Assembly: GCA_036344135.1 (NCBI GenBank)
Contig: JAYYUG010000097.1
Coordinates: forward strand, 11,687-75,686
Direction of reading: 5' to 3'
Source of the DNA: GCA-002731945 sp036344135
Lineage (GTDB): Bacteria; Pseudomonadota; Alphaproteobacteria; MED-G09
DNA length: 64,000 nt
Of this stretch, positions 9,145 to 16,759 are shown in pieces. A program made the translations under genes and the position numbers. A model generated the notes under the pieces. That model was not told the origin of the DNA, made no database searches, and worked only from the letters and a program-made list of their open reading frames with translations. The first letter of the stretch is position 1. Every line of letters starts with the position of its first letter.

Positions 9145-10491
9145 ATGAGTGAAAAAAGACTAGAGGAGCGTTCAGCAAGGGTTTCTGGGTCTGCCAATAG
9201 GGTATATTCGGAAGATGTTTTAATCACCGGAGATCGTTATACTTCAATAGATTTCATGGAAAAAGAGATGGATAAACTGTGGTCAAGAGTTTGGAACATA
9301 GGAGGTTGGAGTAATGAAATTCCAAAATCGGGAGACTTTGTTACTCACCATATAGGACGTGAATCTATACTAATGGTTCGTCAAACGGATGGTTCTGTTA
9401 AAGCGTTTCATAATGTCTGTCCTCATAGAGGAAATCGTCTTGTTCATAACGATATTGGTTCAGTCCCGGAATTCACGTGCACTTACCATGGTTGGAAATT
9501 TGACCTCGGCGGTACGCTTATCTATGCTCAAGATGAAGAGGACTTTCCCAAAGGTAACCCATGTGGAAAACTTACTTTATCAGAAATCCCATGCGAAGTG
9601 TACGGTGGTTTTATTTGGTACAATATGGATGAAAATTGCTTCCCACTAAGCGGATTTTTGGGTGAAGTCAAAACCTACTTTGATATGCATGATTTAGAGG
9701 GCATGAAACGTATCTACCACAAAGTATGTGAAGTCCCTTTTAACTGGAAAGCATTAAGGGATAATTTTTGCGAATCCTACCATTTGCCAATGACTCATCC
9801 TCAAATCATAGATTACTTTGATGACGATTATAAAAATACTGATTTTGAACTTTTCGAAACCGGTCATAATTTAATGAAAATGAAAGGTTGCTTACCTTCT
9901 CTTCGCGATGCAGGAACATTTGAGATTAATGACAAACTTGAGGCAGACCTTCTCAACTGGGGGCTGGATCCTGCTGATTTTGAAGGAAAAGCTCATAACG
10001 TTAGAGAAGCTCTTCAAAAACAAAAAAAGAAATTAGGTTCTAAAAGAGGTTTCAAACATTTTGAGAAAATGCCAGACGCTTGGCTTACAGATGCTTTCCA
10101 TTTTAATGTTTTCCCGGGCACGTCCATCACCTTCACAGCTGAAGTTGTCTCTCTTCAGAGGACCGAACCACATCCGACCGATCCAAATAAATCGATTTAT
10201 GATCATTGGCAAATGGCTTTGAAAGCAGATAATTCCGACAGCCCTGAAACTAACCCAACGATGTTGGTATCCAGTCCCGAAGAAATGGTTGAATGGGAAG
10301 AAGTTGAAAAGACAGTGGTAATATTTGGCGAAGAAACACTTAGTGAGGTCGCTGATCAAGATTTGGAAAGATCGAGCGGTCAACAACTGGGTTTTCACTC
10401 CCGAGGATTCAAGGGTGCTTATTTGTCTGGTCAAGAAAATCGTGTGCAACAATTTCATAACTTCATTGACCGTTATATAAATAAAATATAA
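9145..10491 (+). CDS. Rieske non-haem iron oxygenase, alpha subunit
   Basis: 448 residues. The Rieske [2Fe-2S] site is C92-x-H94 (CPHRGNRL) and C112-x2-H115 (CTYHGWKF). The mononuclear-iron helix follows NWKALRDNF, with H213 and H218 in ESYHLPMTHP. These are complete ligands of an aromatic-ring-hydroxylating or demethylating oxygenase. GGAGG at 9133-9137 supports the start. No beta subunit, ferredoxin or reductase gene is adjacent, so electrons must come from elsewhere. It pairs divergently with the TonB receptor and is convergent with the OYE-type gene. Substrate unknown. Confidence 0.92.
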   Translation: MSEKRLEERSARVSGSANRVYSEDVLITGDRYTSIDFMEKEMDKLWSRVWNIGGWSNEIPKSGDFVTHHIGRESILMVRQTDGSVKAFHNVCPHRGNRLVHNDIGSVPEFTCTYHGWKFDLGGTLIYAQDEEDFPKGNPCGKLTLSEIPCEVYGGFIWYNMDENCFPLSGFLGEVKTYFDMHDLEGMKRIYHKVCEVPFNWKALRDNFCESYHLPMTHPQIIDYFDDDYKNTDFELFETGHNLMKMKGCLPSLRDAGTFEINDKLEADLLNWGLDPADFEGKAHNVREALQKQKKKLGSKRGFKHFEKMPDAWLTDAFHFNVFPGTSITFTAEVVSLQRTEPHPTDPNKSIYDHWQMALKADNSDSPETNPTMLVSSPEEMVEWEEVEKTVVIFGEETLSEVADQDLERSSGQQLGFHSRGFKGAYLSGQENRVQQFHNFIDRYINKI

Positions 10492-10594
10492 TTCTCAACC
10501 ACTAATATAGGATTTTCGAAGCGTGTTTATCCCTATTTCTATTTCCTTGGATTGCAAATATTAAAGCTTAGTATATCCATATAGATTAAGTATT

Positions 10595-12550
10595 TTAAAT
10601 TTTTCTCGTTAATTCGACAGCCTCATGAATTGCGCTCATCATCGAGTTTCGACCACGTACATCACCAATAAGATGAGTGTTTCGATTTGTTTTAGCTAGA
10701 GCTTCTGAGAGCTCTCTATTAGGTTGATTGAAACTCACCAAGAATACGGTTTTGGCTTCTAGTTTACGTTTTCGTTCTGTAAACAAGACTCCTATTTCTA
10801 CCTCCTCTTCAGTGATTCCACGTAAATAATGACCGCCAATAAAATCAAAATCTCCTGACATTAATCGCTCTCTAGCAGCGCCTACTGTGACAGGAGGATA
10901 TGGAACATTTTGCGCCATTTGTTCCATCCTAGAAACCAGAGTTACGTGAACGCCTGCATTGAGTAGTACATCAGCTACAGAGATTGATTCAAACGTTCCT
11001 GTATCGTCAAATATCACAGCTGGTCCCTCTATTTCTGGCTTTTTACCAACACCAAATAGACTCCAGGAATTATACACATGAGATAAATCAAACCCTGGTA
11101 TAGGTTCTGCAGGACTAGATACCTGAAAGCCATCGTCGCGCGGTGTTGTTCCTGTTGCTATTATGATTTCATCTGGAGAAATTTCTCTGACCTTTTCTTC
11201 ATCAACCATTGAGTTTAAGTGAACATCTACTGTAAGCTCTTCAATTTCATCCATTAGATACTGGATAATAGCTCCTAAATCCCCACGATTCGGCGCACTA
11301 GCAGCCATTGCCACTTGTCCGCCAAGACGACGAGAGGCTTCGTGTAGCTCTACTTCATGTCCTCTAATAGCTAATGTTCTTGCGGCTTCCAACCCTGCAA
11401 GACCTCCTCCAACTATAAGTATTTTTTTGGAATCAAGCACCTTGTCCTGAGGATCGAAAGGGATAGATTTTTCTTGTGCGGCAGCGACATTTACTACGCA
11501 ACTTAATGTGGAACCGTTCATTATACGTCCCACACAACCCATATTAGAACCTACACAAGGTCGAATCTTACGTTCATTACCCGATCGAGCCTTATTGACT
11601 AACTCAGGGTCAGCAATAAGCGCACGAACCATAGAAACCATACTGGCTTCTCCACTAGCTACAATGGAGCTTGCATGGTCGAGGGTCATTATTCTCCCTG
11701 TAACAATTGTAGGTTTTGTGATTCCAGGAGTAACAACTTTATTAGGGATCATCTCTACCCCTAGTGGATCATCTGAAGGTGCAATCAATTTGTGAAACCT
11801 CCAATATGCACCCATATGAAGAGAAATATAGTCAACTAGAGGATCAACTATTTTTGCTATCTCAGCATTGTCTTCCGGTTTAAGTCCACCTGGTACATGG
11901 TCTTCATTAGGGATACGAACCCCCACCACAAAGGAACTGTCTTTAACTTCTTCTCTTATCGCATTTATAATCTCAAGTAGAAAACGAACCCGATTATTTA
12001 ATGACCCGCCATATTCATCAGTACGATGATTAGTAGCAGGTGATAAAAACTCATGAATTAAATACCCGCTGGAAGCATGTATATCTACACCATTCATGCC
12101 GCCATCACGACATCGTCGTGCAGCTGAAGCAAATGCTGCGGTAATTTCACCAATTTGCTCCTTCGTCATTTCTAATGGTATAACTCCTATCATAGGGTTA
12201 GGTATTGGGCTAGCTGACCAATTCTCAGGTGCTGCTCCATCAGGAAAACTTGCCCCAGCATGATAAATTTGCTGGAACAGCTTCATTCCATAGGGTTTTA
12301 TAGTAGAAGTCAGTTTTTCGTAAAATGGGATGCATTCATCTGACCACAAAGGTAATAGGCCTGGTGCGCTAGGATGTACGCCAGTAGCTTCCAAGGTTGA
12401 CATACCAACTCCTCCCCGGGCCCTAGCCTCGTGATAAGCAATCAAATCATCTCCAAGGGTCAAAGTTGCATGAGGGGTTCTCACAATACGGTTCGGGATT
12501 GTAATCCCACCTACCTTTATGGGAACAAAGAGGTTATCATATTGAGCCAT
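10595..12550 (-). CDS. OYE-type FMN / Fe-S / NAD(P)-linked oxidoreductase (2,4-dienoyl-CoA reductase family)
   Basis: 651 residues with the two-part plan of 2,4-dienoyl-CoA reductase and trimethylamine dehydrogenase. An FMN TIM barrel occupies residues 1-330 (HEFLSPATNHRTDEYGGS near 170). A cysteine cluster region around residue 335 follows, then a Rossmann domain from about 380 (ILIVGGGLAGLEAARTLA). The cluster motif normally reads Cys-x2-Cys-x3-Cys-x11-Cys; here the second Cys is Ser (CVGSNMGC), encoded by the TCT at 11546-11548, one base from TGT. The [4Fe-4S] centre may be altered or lost. It probably reduces an activated double bond or dehydrogenates an amine; which cannot be told. Confidence 0.85.
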   Translation of the reverse strand: MAQYDNLFVPIKVGGITIPNRIVRTPHATLTLGDDLIAYHEARARGGVGMSTLEATGVHPSAPGLLPLWSDECIPFYEKLTSTIKPYGMKLFQQIYHAGASFPDGAAPENWSASPIPNPMIGVIPLEMTKEQIGEITAAFASAARRCRDGGMNGVDIHASSGYLIHEFLSPATNHRTDEYGGSLNNRVRFLLEIINAIREEVKDSSFVVGVRIPNEDHVPGGLKPEDNAEIAKIVDPLVDYISLHMGAYWRFHKLIAPSDDPLGVEMIPNKVVTPGITKPTIVTGRIMTLDHASSIVASGEASMVSMVRALIADPELVNKARSGNERKIRPCVGSNMGCVGRIMNGSTLSCVVNVAAAQEKSIPFDPQDKVLDSKKILIVGGGLAGLEAARTLAIRGHEVELHEASRRLGGQVAMAASAPNRGDLGAIIQYLMDEIEELTVDVHLNSMVDEEKVREISPDEIIIATGTTPRDDGFQVSSPAEPIPGFDLSHVYNSWSLFGVGKKPEIEGPAVIFDDTGTFESISVADVLLNAGVHVTLVSRMEQMAQNVPYPPVTVGAARERLMSGDFDFIGGHYLRGITEEEVEIGVLFTERKRKLEAKTVFLVSFNQPNRELSEALAKTNRNTHLIGDVRGRNSMMSAIHEAVELTRKI

Positions 12551-12621
12551 TATCCTGCTTTCTAAAAATTAAGGTTACCGCAAGTGTATCATAAAGAATT
12601 CTTAGTATGCCTTTCTTTCTT

Positions 12622-12650
12622 TTGATAATGATTTATTGTAGGTTTAATAT
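12622..12650 (+). promoter_or_regulatory. sigma70-type promoter for the second Rieske gene
   Basis: TTGATA at 12622-12627 and TAATAT at 12645-12650 are separated by 17 bp, 38 bp ahead of the Rieske start codon. The same -10 sequence and spacing recur ahead of the fourth Rieske gene at 57270-57298. Confidence 0.5.
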
Positions 12651-12688
12651 AACGTGTAAACAACTGAAAATATTGATAGAGGTTAATC

Positions 12689-14044
12689 ATGGGAAAAATG
12701 TTTAAAGATCTTGACCCGGACACGATGGTTCGATCGCCAGGTATTACTTATCAGGAACTACTTGATACTGATTCACACGATGTTCCTGATGTATTAAGAA
12801 TCCAATCACCAAAAGATCTTGGGCATTCAGAATTCTCGGTAGAACGTTACATTTCTAAAGACTGGCATGACAAAGAAGTTGAAAGAATGTGGAAAAAAAT
12901 CTGGCAATTTGTATGTAGGGAAGAAGATATTGCTGAACCAGGCGACCATTATCGTTATGATATTGCTGGAATTTCATTTCTCATTCTTCGTACAGAGACG
13001 AATGAGATTAAAGCCTATCCCAATTCATGTCTTCACCGTGGTCGGATGCTCAAAGAGTTTGATGGTCACGCTTCCGAATTACGATGCCCTTTCCATGGAT
13101 TCTGTTGGCACCTTGATGGCTCATTAAAGCATATACCTGCAGATTGGGATTTCCCTCAGATAGATAAAGAAAATTTTTCTTTACCTGAACTACCAATCGC
13201 TATCTGGGGAGGATTTGTGTTTATTAATCCTGACCAGCAATGCGAACCATTTGATGATTTCATTAAGGATATGAAGACTCAGTTTGAACGTTGGGAACCA
13301 GAAAAGCTATATAAACAAGCGCATGTTGCAAAAATCGTGCCTTGTAACTGGAAAATCGCACAAGAGGCTTTCTGCGAGGCCTATCATGTCAGCGGAACCC
13401 ATCCACAAATTTTACCAAGTTTGGGGTGTGTTAATAGTCAGATCGATGTTTGGGATAATTGCGCCCGAGTTATTACACCATCAATGACACCTAGTCCTCT
13501 TTTAGATTACGAACTTTCTGAAAAAGATATGATGCGTACCATGATGGATCTACCACCGGAAGCCCAGGTTCCAGAATTACCAAAAGACATGAATCCTCGA
13601 GAGTTTATGGCGAATAGTAGCAGAGAGGATTTAAGGCCTAACGCAGGAAGTAAAGTTGATGAATATTGTGATGCTGAAATATTAGATAGCCTCGATTATA
13701 CCTTGTTTCCAAATTTTCATCCGTGGGGTGCATTTAATAAAATAGTGTATAGATTTAGGCCCAATGGTAACGATCACCGATCAGCGATTATGGAATGCAT
13801 TATGCTTTCGCCATTTCAAGGAGAAAGACCGCCTCCAGCTCCCATTCATTGGTTGAAAGAAGATGAAAAATGGTCCAGTGCCTTGGGTTTTTTAGGTAAA
13901 GTTTTCGATCAAGATACTTTCAATATGCCTAAGGTACAACTTGGACTAGAATCTACCTACAAGTCAGGAATCACACTATCTGGTTACCAGGAAGGGAAGG
14001 TTCGTTGGTTACATCACAAATTGACTGAATGGGTGGGAGAATAA
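12689..14044 (+). CDS. Rieske non-haem iron oxygenase, alpha subunit
   Basis: 451 residues. Rieske ligands C114/H116 (CLHRGRML) and C133/H136 (CPFHGFCW) are intact, and the catalytic iron histidines are H233 and H238 in EAYHVSGTHP. It resembles the Rieske proteins at 36110 and 57340 more than the one at 9145: all three share the RCPFHG- or ECPFHG-type second motif and a C-terminal YQE segment. The stop codon overlaps the ATG of the next small gene (TAATG), so the two are translationally coupled. A promoter lies at 12622-12650. No beta subunit or reductase is adjacent; the substrate is unknown. Confidence 0.92.
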   Translation: MGKMFKDLDPDTMVRSPGITYQELLDTDSHDVPDVLRIQSPKDLGHSEFSVERYISKDWHDKEVERMWKKIWQFVCREEDIAEPGDHYRYDIAGISFLILRTETNEIKAYPNSCLHRGRMLKEFDGHASELRCPFHGFCWHLDGSLKHIPADWDFPQIDKENFSLPELPIAIWGGFVFINPDQQCEPFDDFIKDMKTQFERWEPEKLYKQAHVAKIVPCNWKIAQEAFCEAYHVSGTHPQILPSLGCVNSQIDVWDNCARVITPSMTPSPLLDYELSEKDMMRTMMDLPPEAQVPELPKDMNPREFMANSSREDLRPNAGSKVDEYCDAEILDSLDYTLFPNFHPWGAFNKIVYRFRPNGNDHRSAIMECIMLSPFQGERPPPAPIHWLKEDEKWSSALGFLGKVFDQDTFNMPKVQLGLESTYKSGITLSGYQEGKVRWLHHKLTEWVGE

Positions 14045-14286
14045 TGCCTTCTGTAAAACATCCATTTGACCCAAATATTTTATATGAGCTAGATAAGGAT
14101 GGCAACATAAGAGTGACCAATGGAGAAAAATTCGGTGTATTTACTACTGAAGGTAGGCATATTACAGGAGAAATTCGTGAAGCCGATCCACAATTATGTG
14201 TTTGGGTCGGAAACAATCCTGATGTTGAACAACAGCAAGCGAGGGATGAACGTTTTACGGAACGTCATGGTTTTAGGAAAAAATAA
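14044..14286 (+). CDS. small protein coupled to Rieske oxygenase, function unknown
   Basis: 80 residues, starting MPSVKHPFDP at an ATG whose A is the last base of the preceding stop (TAATG). GGGTGGGAGA just ahead acts as ribosome site inside the Rieske C-terminus. I prefer this start to the in-frame ATG at 14029, which lies inside the Rieske gene and has no better site. The protein is acidic-basic mixed, with no signal peptide, membrane span or cysteine cluster (single Cys). A beta-rich middle (GNIRVTNGEKFGVFTTEGRH) suggests a small folded domain. I recognise no family. Tight coupling suggests a subunit or assembly partner of the oxygenase. Confidence 0.7.
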   Translation: MPSVKHPFDPNILYELDKDGNIRVTNGEKFGVFTTEGRHITGEIREADPQLCVWVGNNPDVEQQQARDERFTERHGFRKK

Positions 14287-14326
14287 ATATCACGACTTCC
14301 AAACCTTAAGTTTTATTCTGTCAGTG

Positions 14327-14530
14327 TTATTTAAACCATAAATATGGTTTATTTCCAGTTATCCTAAAGTAAATTGACATGTTTACCATATGCGTAATCA
14401 AAAGAGCTACTGCTATTCCGATTGCCCATATAGGATCGCGGTAATTTAAATGCGCCCCGATCAAATATAAAGCAATAAGAACCACAATAGTCCATACACC
14501 CATTACCAAAAATGCTTTTAAAGAGCTCAT
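14327..14530 (-). CDS. small two-span membrane protein
   Basis: 67 residues with two predicted transmembrane helices (VWTIVVLIALYLIGAH near residues 12-28 and AIGIAVALLITHMVNMSIYF near 36-55) and a short polar tail. No family recognised. It is the last gene of the minus-strand AlkB-like operon, 2 bp after the ferredoxin stop-start junction, so it probably acts with the membrane hydroxylase, for example in assembly or as an accessory subunit. That role is inferred from position only. Confidence 0.6.
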   Translation of the reverse strand: MSSLKAFLVMGVWTIVVLIALYLIGAHLNYRDPIWAIGIAVALLITHMVNMSIYFRITGNKPYLWFK

Positions 14531-14532
14531 AT

Positions 14533-14871
14533 TTATGTCCTCCTAATTCTCTTTTGCTTAAAATCCAGTTCTACTTTGATGTCGGATTTAAGGACCGATT
14601 GACAAGCAAGAATATATCCTTCTTTTAATTGTTCATCAGCCAACACATATCCGAAATCTGTAAGTGGTCTAATCTTTCCCTCTAACAATTTGCATCTACA
14701 TGTCCCGCAACTTCCGACCCGACAATAATGTGGCCATTTAATACCATTGTCCAAAGCAGCTGTAAGTAATTTCTCTTCCCGTCTTACTTTCAAAGTTTCA
14801 TTAGCATTTACAATATTTGCCACAAAATGCTTATCTTTTTTTATAAAAAAATTAAGCACATTTTCAAACAT
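14533..14871 (-). CDS. plant-type [2Fe-2S] ferredoxin
   Basis: 112 residues. Cluster ligands C50, C55, C58 (CRVGSCGTC) and C90 (ILACQS) fit the C-x4-C-x2-C...C pattern of plant-type ferredoxins. A 20-residue N-terminal extension precedes the fold. It lies 29 bp after the truncated haemoglobin and just before the small membrane protein in the AlkB-like operon, so the obvious role is electron donor to the hydroxylase. This differs from the classical AlkB system, which uses rubredoxin. It is the only ferredoxin in the window and might also serve the Rieske enzymes or P450. Confidence 0.88.
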   Translation of the reverse strand: MFENVLNFFIKKDKHFVANIVNANETLKVRREEKLLTAALDNGIKWPHYCRVGSCGTCRCKLLEGKIRPLTDFGYVLADEQLKEGYILACQSVLKSDIKVELDFKQKRIRRT

Positions 14872-14900
14872 AAATAATTCTGGCCAGTACTGAGTAAAAC

Positions 14901-15260
14901 TTAAAGTTTAATTACTTCAGGTCTAAGAGACCATAAAATAGCCAATATTTCGTCTTTTATACCCTGATCAATATTGTTTTCATCTAAAGCAGCCATCATA
15001 TCATCAACAACCGCATTGAATTCCTCTTCGGAAATATTCATACTCGTATGTGCAGTTATCATGTCTTTACCTGTATACTCTTCAGGCCCTCCAAACCCGT
15101 TACACATAAACTCGGTCACTAATCTTATAACTTCATTAGGATCACTATTAGCATAACGATTATTAACCGTTGGATTTGAAGTATGATTCTTAAACAATGA
15201 TGTAGCAATTTCTTTAATTGAATCGGGACCACCAATCCTTTCATAAAGACTATCAGACAT
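14901..15260 (-). CDS. truncated haemoglobin, group 1 type
   Basis: 119 residues, the typical 2-over-2 globin size. SLYERIGG starts the fold, and the proximal haem histidine is H71 in MITAHTSMNIS. The B10 position, usually Tyr in group 1, appears to be Phe (SLFKN), which would weaken hydrogen bonding to bound oxygen; that alignment is by eye. Such globins bind O2 or NO in the cytoplasm. It sits between the AlkB-like hydroxylase (58 bp upstream in the operon) and the ferredoxin, an arrangement suggesting oxygen supply or NO protection for the di-iron enzyme. Confidence 0.85.
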   Translation of the reverse strand: MSDSLYERIGGPDSIKEIATSLFKNHTSNPTVNNRYANSDPNEVIRLVTEFMCNGFGGPEEYTGKDMITAHTSMNISEEEFNAVVDDMMAALDENNIDQGIKDEILAILWSLRPEVIKL

Positions 15261-15318
15261 AATTTTCTCCTTTTTATAAAGCCTTAGTAAAATAGACTAA
15301 AGCTATAATCAATATTTA

Positions 15319-16467
15319 TTAAGCATAACCAACTTGTTTGTTAATCTTAGTTGCAATTTCACGCTCTGCATCAGTTGCAAAAGTATTATCCCAATGATCA
15401 AGCTTTTTCTTAATTAAAGCATGCCATAAAGGTGGCACAAGGGCTAAAGTAAATCCAGTAAAGTAACCCCACCCAGGATTGGGTCCTCCAACATCATCCA
15501 ATTCCCAGAAATGTGTTTCTCCACGAACATGGTGATCGCATTGACGACCAATTTCTATGAAAAACCAACTCGTAAAAGCCGTATCATTATCCCAAGAATG
15601 ACGGTGTTCAATGGGTTTGTCCTTTTCTCGTACTAACCCAAAATGCTCCATATAGTTAAGAGCTTCCAGCTCAAAATTAGATATAGTCCAGACAAAGAAC
15701 ATGCAAGCAACTCCGACTATACCGCCTGCCCACACAAACAGGATTATAGTTGGAAGACTTATTAAATAACCTGTAATCCATTTGTTATCTAATGAGAAAA
15801 ACGATTTCCCTTGTTTCTCAAGTTTTTCTTGTTCCAACTCAAAAGAAAATTTTGACTGTCCCATATGTGATAACCAAAAATGTTTGTAAAGACTTCTACC
15901 CCTAGGAGAAGTGGCAGGATCATTTTCATGGGCAAGTTCTAAATGATGGTTATAGACATGTGCGTAACAAAAATGTGCAGCACCGCTCAACCCCATCATC
16001 AATCTTGAAATAGGCCAACCTATATCTTTAGTATGAGATAATTCATGACCATAAATTATTCCAAGTCCTGCAAATGCACCTGCTGACAAAGAAGCTCCGT
16101 ACAATTCAAGACCTGTAATGCCTGTTTGAACAGGTAACCAACCCAACAACGTAACAGTCCCAAAATCAGCTCCACTCGTATACTGATAAACTCTCCAAGC
16201 TAATACTACTTGTAAGATAATGAATATTGGCAGCATCAAATACATTACTAGATTTTGTAATTCTTTTATTCCATAAGACTTTCCATTTTTATCAAATCCA
16301 GCACCTTTAGTATGGAAGTTGATCACCAGAGTATCTATAGTAATGCCAACTAAAAATAAAACAGCTCCTGTCCAAACAAAAGGTCCGCCAACAATGAGAC
16401 CTAATATCGTGACAGACGTCAAAACTGGTACAATAAAGTATCTAATATTAATAAAAAATTTTTTCAT
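15319..16467 (-). CDS. AlkB-like membrane di-iron hydroxylase
   Basis: 382 residues, close to alkane 1-monooxygenase (about 400), with hydrophobic helices before and between the histidine boxes. Box 1 is H141-x3-H145 (HELSHT); box 2 is H170-x3-HH (HVYNHHLELAH); NYMEHFGL holds H275. Box 3 reads RQCDHH (residues 308-313), where AlkB and XylM have RHxDHH: the first His is Gln. Whether di-iron binding survives is open. It should hydroxylate a hydrophobic substrate in the inner membrane using the operon's ferredoxin. GAGAGGA at 16472-16478 fixes the start, and a structured leader lies upstream. Confidence 0.88.
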   Translation of the reverse strand: MKKFFINIRYFIVPVLTSVTILGLIVGGPFVWTGAVLFLVGITIDTLVINFHTKGAGFDKNGKSYGIKELQNLVMYLMLPIFIILQVVLAWRVYQYTSGADFGTVTLLGWLPVQTGITGLELYGASLSAGAFAGLGIIYGHELSHTKDIGWPISRLMMGLSGAAHFCYAHVYNHHLELAHENDPATSPRGRSLYKHFWLSHMGQSKFSFELEQEKLEKQGKSFFSLDNKWITGYLISLPTIILFVWAGGIVGVACMFFVWTISNFELEALNYMEHFGLVREKDKPIEHRHSWDNDTAFTSWFFIEIGRQCDHHVRGETHFWELDDVGGPNPGWGYFTGFTLALVPPLWHALIKKKLDHWDNTFATDAEREIATKINKQVGYA

Positions 16468-16700
16468 TTTATCCTCTCTTTAGTGCTTTCAGAAAACCCT
16501 TGGGCGCACAATCTGAAAATCAAATACCCTGCTCTTTGGCGAGCAAACCATGACCACACTAAACTTTCGTTTAGCTTTTTACATTTTGAGATTTATAAAC
16601 GGACCGTTTTTTTGCTTCCTGAGCCACATTGTATCACCACCTTCGCACGGTATGCAGGTTGGCAGGGGTAATTCCCCCTCTCAAAATGTACTGACATTTA
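16468..16700 (-). ncRNA. structured 5' leader of the AlkB-like operon (candidate cis-regulatory RNA)
   Basis: Read on the minus strand, this roughly 220-nt non-coding stretch can fold extensively. A 12-bp perfect closing helix pairs 16679-16690 with 16580-16591. Inside it GGGG/CCCC (near 16664-16677) and AAACG/CGTTT (near 16597-16610) can pair. 3' of it CTAAAC-GAAA-GTTTAG (16559-16574) is a GNRA-tetraloop hairpin, and GCTC/GAGC (16531-16544) another. Next to the start, TTTCAGA/TCTGAAA (16512-16518 with 16487-16493) forms a hairpin whose loop GTGC (16506-16509) can pair with the GCAC (16483-16486) just downstream, an H-type pseudoknot touching the ribosome site. I recognise no Rfam family. The plus-strand frame at 16483-16671 is not convincing as a gene. 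Confidence 0.55.
16580..16690. repeat. 12-bp perfect inverted repeat bounding a 111-bp segment
   Basis: TACATTTTGAGA at 16580-16591 and TCTCAAAATGTA at 16679-16690. The 87-bp interior is richer in GC than the surrounding intergenic DNA. I read it as the closing helix of the leader RNA, but it could also mark the ends of a miniature inserted element; no target-site duplication is visible. Confidence 0.6.
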
Positions 16701-16759
16701 ATGACAGAAGTCTATAAAATGCAACTAAAAATTGTATATAATATTAAAAAAGGGCAAAT

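Noticed and set aside
16483..16671. 62-codon plus-strand open frame in the AlkB leader
   Set aside because: No ribosome site, no neighbour on that strand, and the region is better explained by extensive RNA pairing in the opposite sense; kept only as an alternative in the findings.
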